Assembly: GCF_029227915.1 (NCBI RefSeq)
Contig: NC_079876.1
Span: 30,105,828-30,169,827 of the forward strand
DNA from: Hydractinia symbiolongicarpus
Taxonomy: Eukaryota; Cnidaria; Hydrozoa; Anthoathecata; Hydractiniidae
Direction of reading: 5' to 3'
Length of the DNA: 64,000 bases
Shown in pieces: positions 24,207-34,732 of this stretch. The stretch's first letter is position 1; every line of letters begins with the position of its first letter. Below the pieces are notes generated by a model, which made no database searches, had not been told where the DNA came from, and was given only the letters and a program-made list of their open reading frames with translations. The position numbers and the translations under genes were made by a program.

Positions 24207-24415
24207 ACCTTACAACATGTCATACTACGCTACAACACGGCGCGTTTATTGAAGTAAACTTAAATGAACTTACAACACGTCATACTACGCTACAACACGG
24301 CGCGTTTATTGAAGTAAACTTAAACGACCTTACAACACGTCATACTACGTTTCAACACGGCGCGTTTATTGAAGTAAACTTAAACGACGTTACAACATGG
24401 CGCGTTTATTGAATT
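24207..24415. repeat. Tandem repeat, 60-bp unit, about 3.5 copies
   Basis: The unit contains 'acaacacgtcatactacg' and 'ggcgcgtttattgaagtaaa' and repeats with an exact 60-base period. The last copy is shortened. No coding frame is conserved across the units. Confidence 0.85.
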
Positions 24416-24658
24416 AGACTACGAATTTGAGACTATACATAAAATACTTTTGCTTGTTTTAAGAATAGACATACAGATGTCGACGCCGCGTGCTGATGAG
24501 GTATTACCAGTTCTTGCAGTATTCTTGTCTTATTTAGTGAGTTTTTTCGAATGTACAACAAGTTGGACGAAAATAAGCTTTTGCCGTGGATATTGAAAGG
24601 AGTTTCTTTCATAGCAAAGCTTAGACGCAAATAAATATGTCAAAACTAGGAGGGTAGG

Positions 24659-24932
24659 TCATAGCAAATCCCTAATTCAAATTCATCCAATAAACACGAA
24701 ATAATTTCCAGAGCAAACTCTGAATTAAAATCAATCAATAAGCATCAAACCAGCGTGGTCAATCTTACCCTCTTAAATAATAGCATAATCTATCATGGCA
24801 AATCCCTAATTCAAATTCATTCAATAAATACGAAATAATTTCTCAGAGCAAACTGTGAATTAAAATCAATCAATAAGCATCAAACCAGCGTGGTCAATCT
24901 TACCCTCTTAAATAATAGCATAATCTATCATG
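24659..24932. repeat. Tandem duplication, about 137-bp unit
   Basis: Two copies, at 24659-24795 and 24796-24932, are nearly identical ('gcaaatccctaattcaaatt' to 'aatagcataatctatcatg'). This is a recent segmental duplication with no gene content. Confidence 0.85.
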
Positions 24933-26147
24933 TTTGTTTCTTTGGGTGATTTCCCGTTATGCTGGACCTTTTGGGATTTTTTAAAATGGCAAACACGGAG
25001 TTAAATTCTAAAAAATTCCTAATTTTGCTTTAAAAAAAATGCTTTAATTTTTCTTTTGTTTGGTTGATCTACTAAAAGAGTGTAAAAAAATTATTTTTAG
25101 ACAGAGCAATCTTCAACCTTCGAGAAGACAACCACGACAACTTTGACCATCACCATACCAGCAAAGACAACCGTCGTTGCGTATAGACTCGTCGTATATC
25201 ACAATGATCAATTTGAAGTTGCTTCCTAGGCGTACAGAGTAACAGAATGCCAAAAAGTGGCAGAAAAATGGGCAACATTATAGGGATGATCATTAGTTCT
25301 ATGTTTAAAATGTTTTTTTAACAATTTTTTGATTTGGGGACATGATCGCATTTTATTGAATTATTTTAATGTTTAGCATTTTAGTTTTTATGTACAAAAA
25401 AATCTTTGCGTATATTTGAAGAACTAAGGGTTATTTTTTTTTGTTTTTATAAGTCTGAGAATTTTTAAATCATCCATTTAAACACATTTTAATGGCCAAG
25501 TTCGCGAGTCTTTTTTTCCCGCCATATGGTGCATATCAAACTCGTCAACACCGAAGACTTTTTACATAACGACTCTGCGTGCAATTCACCCCTGGCGTTA
25601 AAGGAATATTTTCTTTTTGATGTGAGAAAGAACGGTCATATTAAAAAATCTCTGGGAACAAGGGTGCTTTAATTCTGTTCAGAAAGAATTGGATGAATGC
25701 GTGGAGGAGTGGAATATTTGTACAAATGCCGATAATCTGGATGTTGAGGACAACCAATCAATTTTCTGCTAATCCAGCTGAGATTTTGCGACTTTTAAGT
25801 AATTAGCGATTAATGCACGCTTTCCTATAAACAATATGAGGATCAAATCTTTCAATAAACGAGCAACTTTTAATCATTAACCAGTCTGAAGTGAATAAAA
25901 AACAAACTAACAACAGAGATTATAAGAACAGTAATCAGTTTAATTAAAAAAGTAAATACACTCCTCTTAAATTTTTCAGCGGGATAAAATTTTTATCGAA
26001 TTAGAGAGAGAATCGAATTAAGGAGTGTCTCTTTAATTCGAATTTTTAGGCAGCACAGTAGAAAATTCAATTTATATGGGGGAAATCTTTGTAAACTTGC
26101 AAAAAAGGAATAAAACACACATTTTTAATATAAACAGTGCAGTATGA
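24933..26147. other. Spacer; right part looks like pogo transposon flank
   Basis: No gene is seen. At 25990-26050 repeated 'tcgaattagag' and 'ttcgaattttt' words resemble the end regions of Tigger/pogo DNA transposons and border the pogo C-terminal fragment that follows. Confidence 0.4.
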
Positions 26148-26570
26148 TTAAGATTTGTCGAAATAGTCATCAATATTTGACTGTTTTTTATTCAGCATAT
26201 TTTCTAAATCAACGGCCCTATTTACATCTTTTAATGCAACCATTACATCGTTTCCAAAGTTGGTAAACCACTGAATGGCATTTAAGACATCTTTGTATGA
26301 TGGCTTTGCGAGCGGTAATTCGTTTGGTTCATCGTCATCTGATTTGTCATCACTGGAGTCCACAATTTCCTTTCACTTTAGCAATTATGTCAGCATCGGG
26401 CAAGGTTCCATCTTCCGGATGTTTGCGAATCCACGTCTACCAGTTCTTCGGATGTCATCTGATAAACCACACGAAAGTTATCTTCATTTTTTCAAGATCT
26501 GCTTCCAATTCTCTGACGACGTTTTTTTCTACTTCTAAATAAGCAAACGGTTCATCTTTAACATTTAGCA
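26148..26570 (-). pseudogene. Pogo/Tigger-like transposase C-terminal remnant
   Basis: The minus-strand frame 26363-26148 encodes an acidic SDDKSDDDEP stretch, a helical middle (QWFTNFGNDVMVALKDVNRA) and a tail NKKQSNIDDYFDKS. This is the usual ending of pogo/Jerky-family transposases, with its K-Q-x-x-I-x-D-F/Y-F motif. Further right, 26570-26370, pieces of the same protein (VEKNVVRELEADLEKM) appear in shifted frames with stops. The DDE catalytic core is not present. Confidence 0.6.
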
Positions 26571-26817
26571 TGCGCATATAAACAGAAATTCTACGTGTTT
26601 CACAAAAATCCTTTGTGAGTCCTCAACGCAGAGATGTCAAGTTTGAGTTTACGGTCTTAACCTGGTCCCCAGGGTATCTTGAGTCTTTTCTGACCCCGGG
26701 ACGGCGTGTCGCAATCATTTTAATCGCGTTTTACCAGGTCGACGGACCAGTACGGGTCCGAACAGGGGACTGAACTTAATATGGTAGATTTGTTACGAGT
26801 TAAAGATGGAGAGGAGA
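26571..26817. other. Spacer before the Ginger element
   Basis: Nothing recognised. Contains GGGTCCG/CGGACC-type short inverted words around 26740-26765. Confidence 0.3.
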
Positions 26818-27526
26818 AGAGTGTTCCGTACGATGTCATTCATTGTACGAAGTTGGGCTTTTTTGCCGTAGCGCTGAGAGTGACCATCCTCGTACAAAAC
26901 TGACCATCTTCGTACAGCGGCGAATATCGTCAAAAAATGAAACTTTTATAATAAAATAATAACTTTTTTGAAATATCTTTTTTTCTTTTAAGTCATTTGC
27001 AAAAAAAGACATTTGTTTTACGATTTGGATGCCTCTTTGGAAAAATACTAATATGTATATATATATTTATACTTTGTTTTATATTAACAGAGAATAAACA
27101 ATGATGTTTTTGAAAAATGGTACTAGTGCTCGTAAGTATAAATTTGATCTCTTTGATTCAAATAAGGTTACATCAGGTATGATATTGTTATTGATTTCTT
27201 TTATTAACCTTTCCATGGTTTTTATGGTAGTGACCTTTGAATTCTAATGCTATATTGAATTTTCGTGCGAAAATCCTGTAAATCACCCTTGTCCCCAGTG
27301 CCTTTGCGTGGCTTGTACGAAACTGTTTTTGTAAACATAGTTTTGTTAATAATTGAGTGAGAATGGAGAAGAACACAAAAAATTTCAATATAATTTTTTC
27401 TAACCTTTTAAGTTATTTCGATAAAGGAAAAGGTAGGTAAATTTCGAATCCTTTTCGAGTGCTTTTTCGAACGCACATTTTAAATTTACATTGAAACTTT
27501 TAACGCGTGTTTTTATGTTCAGCACA

Positions 27527-29578
27527 ATGGAGACTGAAAAGAGATACATGGAAGAAAAATTTCAGGAATGGTTGGAAGTTGAAAGGACTAAACGGAATTC
27601 CGTAATAATGCCCGAACAGACTTATAAAACAATAATAGATTTTCTATGTGGAAGAATAGACAACGTTCCACGTGCTATGAAAAGAAAACTGCGAAGAAAA
27701 AAATTCCAAGTGATGAGTTATCCTACACTTGGTTTATCGGATGTTTTGTGCTCTCCATTTCCCGATGTAAGAACATTTTTATATATATCTAATTTTGGAA
27801 AAACTAAAGTCACAATTATTTTTTTTATAAACATTTCTACTTTTAAGAAATTTTGTTTCAGGCTCGGCATGGTCATATGGTGTTCTCAATTTTTGGATAG
27901 CTTCGGTCTAGATGTTCTTATGAGCTTAAGTTCTTAAGAAAGAAGGTTTATAAAATTGCCAACTCAAATAATTTTACGGTATTTTAGGGCGATTCTCCTC
28001 TGGGAAAATATCGTCGCGTAGCAACAGACCGACAGATGTTTGACATTATCAATAGAGTACACCGCCAAGAAGTTGGTCACCAAGGGGTTCATAAAACGTT
28101 TGAAAAGGTATTAGATTCTTCGAACAAACCTCGTTTGAAAGTAAGAGTCCACGGAATATGGGTGTGTCACTGATTTTTAATTGCTAACAATTTTAGATAG
28201 CACGCACCTATGATAACGTTACTAGAGACGCTGTTGGTGCTTATATAAAGCTTTGCACAACTTGCTGTCTGAAATCCAGTCAAATAAAGAAAGCTCCATT
28301 GAAGCCGATTATCACTACAGGATTCTTACAGCGTGTACAGGTATTTTTAATACTTTTTCACTTTGTTTGTGCTAGTTAGTAGTTTTTTTGTTACATTATA
28401 CATGTCTTTCTTTAGATCGATCTGATTGCTATGTTATCCAAACCAGATGCCGATTACAACTACATTGGCCATGTCGTGGACCATTTTAGCAAATTCAGGA
28501 TATTATTTCCAATGAAAGGGAAACAGCAAATGAATTTGCTTCAAACTTTTTTAGAAGTTTTTTAGCGACTTTTGGGTTACCAAAGATTTTGCACTCTGAT
28601 AACGGTGCCAAATTTATCAATCACGTAATGGATGCTGTAGCCGTGATATGGCCGGGTGAGGTGTCATTTGTTCATGGGAAACCGCGCCACTCGCAATCTC
28701 AAGGTTTGGTTGAACAAGGAAATAACACCATCCAAGTGATGATTAGTGCAAGAGAAAAAGAGTCCCAAACTTCAACGTGGTCAGAGTGGCTTCCAGAGAT
28801 TCAATGTAAATGTAGTTTATCTATATCATTCTCGTCCCCAAATATCTTCAAATTCATCTCAAAGAGCTCTCTCTGGGGTCAAGAATGATATTTATATGTC
28901 ACGATAGCCTTATTATGCAGTGTTTCCAAATAACTTTTCTTGAATCTTGCAGCTATTTTATTCACGTTATTACTTCTGTTTTAGTTATCATGAATGCTTC
29001 AATGGTGAGGAGTGTGAAAAAAACACCTTACGAAATTTGTTCTTGGCCAGGAGCCAAAAGGTTTGGGTCAAATTTCTTCAAGTGTACGGTCAGTGAAAGA
29101 GGATATTGTTCAAGATATCATAGAAGAATTGGAAGAAAATGGTGCACAAGATTTTGAAAATGCTGAAACTGTGGATTTTTTAAAGCACCCAAGTACAAGA
29201 AAATTATCGGATTGTTCGGAAGATGAGTTTGAAACAACATGTCCAAAAAGACAAAAACTCAGACAAAATGTTGTGGAGGAGGGTGTAAGAAACGCAGAAA
29301 TGATGCGTAGAATGTACAGCAATGGAAAAAGAATTAAAGTTGCTGATTTCCTGGAAGGGGATAATGTTTCTTTGACAATTCCAAAAGGTCTTAGAACATC
29401 TTCGGATTTAAAAAGATTGCCATGTGTGATTGTACACAAATCAGGTGGTAACCAACCAACATATAAACTCCTCTGTAGTGAAGGCACAATTCAACGGCGT
29501 TACACGGCATCCGCGTTGCAGCTGTACCCTCAACCAGTAAGATGTAAGTATCCTTCGGTTGATGAAATATAATAATAA
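27527..29578 (+). pseudogene. Ginger transposase: zinc-binding H2C2 and DDE integrase core
   Basis: Exons rebuilt by phase: from the ATG at 27527 to 27766, then 27988-28107, 28197-28340, 28416-28805, and 28985 to a donor near 29540. The N-terminal region METEKRYMEE to SPFPD leads to an H2C2 zinc motif (VHRQEVGH, later LCTTCC). The integrase core follows: first Asp in QIDLIAM, second in LHSDNGAKF, and Glu in SQGLVEQGN, 37 residues after the second Asp. After exon 5, KKTPYEI and a basic C-terminal region with GDNVSLTIPKGLR follow. One-base frameshifts at about 28520 (inside the core) and about 29058 break the frame, so the enzyme is inactive. The left ends of all introns are good GT donors, so this is an intron-bearing transposase. 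Confidence 0.75.
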
Positions 29579-29612
29579 ATATAAATATAAATATAATAAT
29601 AAATCATTGCAG

Positions 29613-30345
29613 ACGAAAAATTGGAAAAGGAAGATCAATTGCATGCGATCGCTGTCTTGTCTAGTGTCATTTTAAATGCTGCAAATTGGCTGTAAAACCA
29701 TTAGGGGACTGGTTGTGCGATCTATGTTTACATATTGCAAAAAAAGGTCAGTAAAGCTTCCCTGAGTTCCTGCACAAAATTGTATAATTAACATGTACTA
29801 TGAGTTTTCTTTTTTAACTTATATTCCAGATTTCCAGCAGCGTCAACAACAAAGAGAAGCAGGTATTTAAAAATTAATTATAAGCCTGATCGCAAACAAT
29901 TTCATAATAATAATGAGATAGTTATACAACGATAACTTTCCTTTAATAGAGAAAGAAGTAGAAGACGAAGAAGAAAGGGAGAGGCAATGGAGGAGAGAGT
30001 TATTGCCAGTATTATACAAAAACGGTACCCTGGACTACCTGGTACAACAATCGAAGCTGCCTGAAGTAAATCCACTACTTCTGATTAAACGTTCTGGTAG
30101 CAAGTATCAAGCATTTTATAACGAAATACTGGCGAAAAAACATCCTCAATTTTATCACAAACTGATGCGTCATTCGGACATTGCAGAGCCAACTGGAGTC
30201 ATCACCAATTACATTCGGATGAAGTACCCATGCGAATTTGATACAGGGAGATTATCGTTAACCCGCATTCAGTTTTTGTTGGTACAAATTATTGATAGAG
30301 TAAATAAAAAAAGCGATGTAAAGACCATAATGATAATATATGGTA
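29613..30345 (+). pseudogene. Ginger accessory region: PHD-like zinc finger and C-terminal domain
   Basis: After the acceptor at 29611-29612 one frame reads IACDRCLV, stop, CHFKCCKLAVK, GDWLCDLC. This is the Cys/His spacing of a PHD finger with a TAG (29662-29664) where a Trp is usual. Two further exon-like pieces follow (about 29831-29861, and 29950 onward). The latter encodes acidic EEERERQWRRE and then a roughly 110-residue domain (LPEVNPLLLIKRSGSKYQ, HSDIAEPTGVI) of unknown function, running to about 30345, where the repeat array begins. Reported Ginger elements can carry accessory zinc fingers, which supports the assignment. Confidence 0.5.
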
Positions 30346-30368
30346 GTCTTCATCTGTTTCTTGGTGTT

Positions 30369-31137
30369 TTAAGTTGTACGAAGTTGGTATGGTTAAAAAA
30401 ATTCAAGTTAAGTAGAAGAAGTGAAGTAGGCCCAACCTCGTACACAGTTATTTAAGTTGTACGAAGTTGGTATGGTTAAAAAAATTCAAGTTAAGTAGAA
30501 GAAGTGAAGTAGGCCCAACCTCGTACACAGTTATTTAAGTTGTACGAAGTTGGTATGGATAAAAAAAATTCAAGTTAAGTAGAAGAAGTGAAGTAGGCCC
30601 AACCTCGTACACAGTTATTTAAGTTGTACGAAGTTGGTATGGATAAAAAAAATTCAAGTTAAGTAGAAGAAGTGAAGTAGGCCCAACCTCGTACACAGTT
30701 ATTTAAGTTGTACGAAGTTGGTATGGTTAAAAAAAAATTCAACTTAAGTAGAAGAAGTGACGTTGGCCCAATCTCGTACACAGTTATTTAAGTTGTACGA
30801 AGTTGGTATGGTTAAAAACAATTCAACTTAAGTAGAAGAAGTGAAGTAGGCCCAATCTCGTACACAGTTATTTAAGTTGTACGAAGTTGGTATGGATAAA
30901 AAAATTCAAGTTAAGTAGAAGAAGTGAAGTAGGCCCAACCTCGTACACAGTTATTTAAGTTGTACGAAGTTGGTATGGATAAAAAAATCCAAGTTAAGTA
31001 AAAGAAGTGAAGTAGGCCCAACCTCGTACACAGTTATTTAAGTTGTACGAAGTTGGTATGGATCAAAAAAATTCAAGTTAAGTAGAAGAAGTGAAGTAGG
31101 CCCAACCTCGTACACAGTTATTTAAGTTGTACGATGT
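30369..31137. repeat. 83-bp tandem array inside the Ginger element, nine units
   Basis: The unit begins AAGTTGTACGAAGTTGG and ends GGCCCAACCTCGTACACAG. Those two ends are inverted copies of each other, and both match the sub-terminal motif of the transposon. Nine units run from about 30371 to 31124 with only a few changes each. Confidence 0.9.
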
Positions 31138-31446
31138 TGGTACAATCATCAGATAATTGTCAAAAATTAACGTTCAGAGAATATTTAAGATATTATCATG
31201 TTTACTGAATGTAATTAACAATGTTTAGATATTCATTTCTAAACCAAATTATTCGTTGCCTAATTTTTGTACAGCAATTGTAATGCCCATTTTCGTACAA
31301 AATTGCCCATCTTCGTACAAGCGCGAAAAGTGACCAACCTCGTACAACGGGTCAATTTCGTACGGAACAAGAGGTCCAGTTTGCTAAAATACAGCTCTTG
31401 AAATGCTCTGCTTTTAATGTTAAACTATAGCTTGTTACCTAGGTAT

Positions 31447-31726
31447 AGCTTGCTAGTTACCTAACCAGCTAACTAATTTTGAAGAACTGTTGTTAAGTCT
31501 CGGATCCAGGTTAACATGCTTTAAATTTTCTGGTTATCCAAAAATGACCAACATATTTGAATTCAGCACCAAAATCTAGTTTATCTAGTAGCCATATCTT
31601 GCTAGTTACCTAACCAGCTAACCAATTTGAAGAACTGTTGTTAAGTCTCGGATCCAGGTTAACATGCTTTAAATTTTCTGGTTATACAAAAATGACCTAC
31701 ATATTTGAATTTAGCACCAAAATCTA
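31447..31726. repeat. Tandem duplication, about 150-bp unit
   Basis: A unit running from 'cttgctagttacctaacc' to 'cagcaccaaaatcta' occurs at about 31447-31577 and again at about 31598-31726 with few differences. It lies just right of the Ginger element. Confidence 0.8.
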
Positions 31727-34501
31727 TGAAAACATGCAAAATTTTCAAGTTTATACAATTTATGATGCTCTTGAAATGACAACGAACTACTTTAATGTTA
31801 TGGAAATAGTCTGGTGCAAAAAAAAAACACAAAAAAAACAGATTTATATATATCTAAGAAAACGTAAAAATTTAAGCAAAAAGATCTCTACTGTATAATT
31901 AGCCATATAAGCAGCTAATTATATATATATACCTTGTAATTATTCTGTGTTGGCTAACTATCCTGTAACAGGTTAATACACATTTACGATAATTCAATTG
32001 TACATGTGTTCCTACGGTTCTCCATGCATCGTTTTACAATATCAGAAGAAAGCAGGTAAAAAACATGTTTTTATAAGGAATTGTTAGAAACGGAAGCGTG
32101 TTTCTCCAGTTTTTTAACTTCCTTTGTATCAATTTCTTTCTAATTTTCTGGAAAAAATAATAATATTAAGATACAACTTATGTGTATTTTTTATTAAAAA
32201 CAAAACGCAGCAAGAATACTTATAACGAAAGAACGTGGTTTCTCCTCTAAAAAACTCTTATAAAAGTGTGATGTTTACTTTTTCCAATCACAATATGAGC
32301 TGCGAAAGAGTGTTGGTGTTCCCGAAATTATTGTAAAGGTTGTATAACCAGTTCTCCCTGATTGACTAAAAAAGTTTCACTGCAGTAGCAGCCCTTAAAA
32401 TTAGCGTCGGCATTCGGCACTGCTGACGTAATTGCCGATGTAAATAAATAATTACGGTTTTGTTTGAGCTACTTTCACTCATTGCGACTACAAAATAATT
32501 ACATTTGATTTTCAGTAAGTTAGGCCATTAGGCTCGACTTATGCGCCACCAAAATCACAAATCTTATGAATGCTACGATCAAAAATGGTCAGTGTTATTA
32601 CGAAGAACGTAAGGTATAGAGAACATTGAAGTCGACCCCTTCACTTCATGCTGACACTTTTAAGCTCTGCTAGTGCATTACACTGAGATTCAAACTAAAG
32701 ACGGAAGACCATTTGGAACCATGGCACAAGTCAGGCTGACCTTCATCATCACAGAGAACACTGTGAGAAGAGTGCGCACCCATGCAAGTTAAATACAACC
32801 AGAACATGGGAGAGGTTAGGTGTCCTGTAAATCTTTTTAAAAGGGGAAAGAGAAATCAAATATGTTTAGTAATAATAATAGAAAAAATTGTATATCATAT
32901 TAAAAAGAAGTCCAGAAGTTCTTTCTCCCACACGACACAGCGAGCAATAAGTCAGCCCTGCCCTCGGTTTTGTGAGAAGAGATGTTCTGCGAAGACTCTA
33001 ATATTTGAGTCTCCTGTACAGTTTTGCTTCATGTTAAACTGTGCCGGTGACAAGAATTTTTGATTCATGTCACCAGCGACTTCTGCGATATACAACCTAA
33101 TGATGCCCTAACCTAATAAATTCATCCGGAAACATAAAAAAACAGTTGGCAGTGAACTATTAAACTAAAGAATTTCACCATTCGGAAGGTATGCCAATTC
33201 CCATTTGTCCATTCCCATTTGTCATCGTCTTAGGAGATCGATGCATCGAAATTATGAGAGGTCTAGCTCTAATAAAAGGTGAATGTCGAAAGTTATTGCC
33301 AGCTAAAAAATTTCACTACAAAAAAATTGCCAACGCAAATCAGTTGAAATATATCTCACGTCAGCAGTTTTATTGCCGAAGTAAAAAAATTCTAATTTCA
33401 AAGGCTGTAAGTTATAAACACCTAGAGCGTGGAGGAAGAGGTACTATATCGCCATAGGTATAATTTACCTTGAAGAAATAAATGCAATTCACACCACTTT
33501 GAGGCATTTAACACATTTTTATATGGCTCTTTTATTATCTTATATTATCTCTTACGGCTCTTCACAATGGTGATACAATTTTGCCAGACTTTGATAGATC
33601 TAAGGAGATTTACTTCGTAAACCTTATTTTTTACCTGGGCTAGTCAAAGGAATGTAGAATTGAGTATTAAGCTGAGTTCATTGATTACCTTGGTAATTTG
33701 CTTCTTTTTCACAATTGAAAATTGTACCATTCTGGGTCTCATTGTTTCAGGCCATCTGTGATATACAGATGGTTAGGAGTTATCTTTATTTTTAAATGTC
33801 CGGCAATGTTTAATCTTTAAAAATACGTCACAACAGGGTGACGCAACGCGAAGTGCAAGAAAAATACTATTTTTTTATAAATAAGTTGCAAATATGTACC
33901 ATTGTACCAAATTTTTCAGCTAGCTAGAATGCTAGCTAGCTGTAAAATTTTAAAATTTTCCATTTTAACAGTCCTTAAAGGGCAGCATCCATAGCAAACT
34001 CAACCCACCAAGCCAGAAATGTCATTGCACATGGTTACTTCAAAAGACAGTTAGGTTCTGAAAGTACAGACACTCCTGTTTATCCTATCCCAAGCGTTAA
34101 GTATTCTGTTTCAAGCCTAATAACTTAACATGTCAGTATATGCTGTGCATAATCTTAACCATTTTATACTATTTTTTTATAAAGTGCAGTATATAATGTG
34201 AAACATTTGATCTTCTGGTGATGCTTGAAAATGTCTGGAATGAAAATCCCTGAAGGTAGATGAAATGTTATTTTTGTAATACTAAATCTGCATTGTGATT
34301 CTTGTTTAAATGCATAAGGTGCTGCAGATATTAGATTTTTTTTATCAAAAATTCTATAAGATTTTTTTTGTTTTTTTTGTCTATTCTTAATCAATAGAAA
34401 AGAAAAGAAATCAAATGCCAGGCTTTAATTGAGTTAGTTCACATTGAAGCTGTATGATGTAAAAGTTTCTAAAAATGTTAAATATGTTTTTCTCTGACTT
34501 A
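31727..34501. other. Upstream region of CHERP, no gene seen
   Basis: No frame with splice context or family resemblance. The CHERP promoter presumably lies in the right part. An inverted word pair (agctagctagaatgctagctagct) lies at about 33918-33942. Confidence 0.4.
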
Positions 34502-34526
34502 ATGAAAAGGCATCATTTATTTGAAG
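34502..34526 (+). CDS. CHERP: Candidate first coding exon of CHERP
   Basis: ATG followed by eight codons (MKRHHLFE) and one G before a gtactt donor. The phase (1) is exactly what the next exon needs, where G plus AT makes Asp. Animal CHERP begins with only about ten residues before the conserved DKLA-FVARNGP block, so the length fits. The residues themselves do not match, and other ATGs further upstream are possible. Confidence 0.3.
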
Positions 34527-34732
34527 GTACTTTTGACACTAAATGATTTGATTTTAAGGCGTTTTTTGGGCTGAAACAGAAAGTTACATAAAAGTTTCTA
34601 TATAATTGGCTTTCAGATGGTATTTTTTTAATTTCATAAATATAAACATTTAATAGGGTTGTATGCAGTGACAGTCATACTGCAGTTCCCTTACAATAGT
34701 GATCTGTCATTTAGACTCTATTTTCTGTTTAG

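Larger units (their letters stand above)
26818..31373. mobile_element. Complete but decayed Ginger-type DNA transposon (4.5 kb)
   Basis: The element spans 26822-31369. Its ends are inverted (TGTTCCGTACGA at the left, TCGTACGGAACA at the right), beginning TGT and ending ACA as in Ginger elements and retroviral-type integrases. A 4-bp target duplication, AGAG, flanks it at 26818-26821 and 31370-31373. Sub-terminal copies of GTACGA(A/G)GTTGG occur inward from both ends. Inside is a multi-exon integrase-like transposase on the plus strand, with frameshifts and a nonsense codon, and an array of 83-bp units made from the terminal motif. Ginger is a family whose DDE integrase resembles that of Gypsy elements. 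Confidence 0.85.

Noticed and set aside
30003-30455. Host gene of 150 codons
   Set aside because: It lies inside the Ginger element and its C-terminal part runs into the 83-bp array; treated as part of the transposon's protein.
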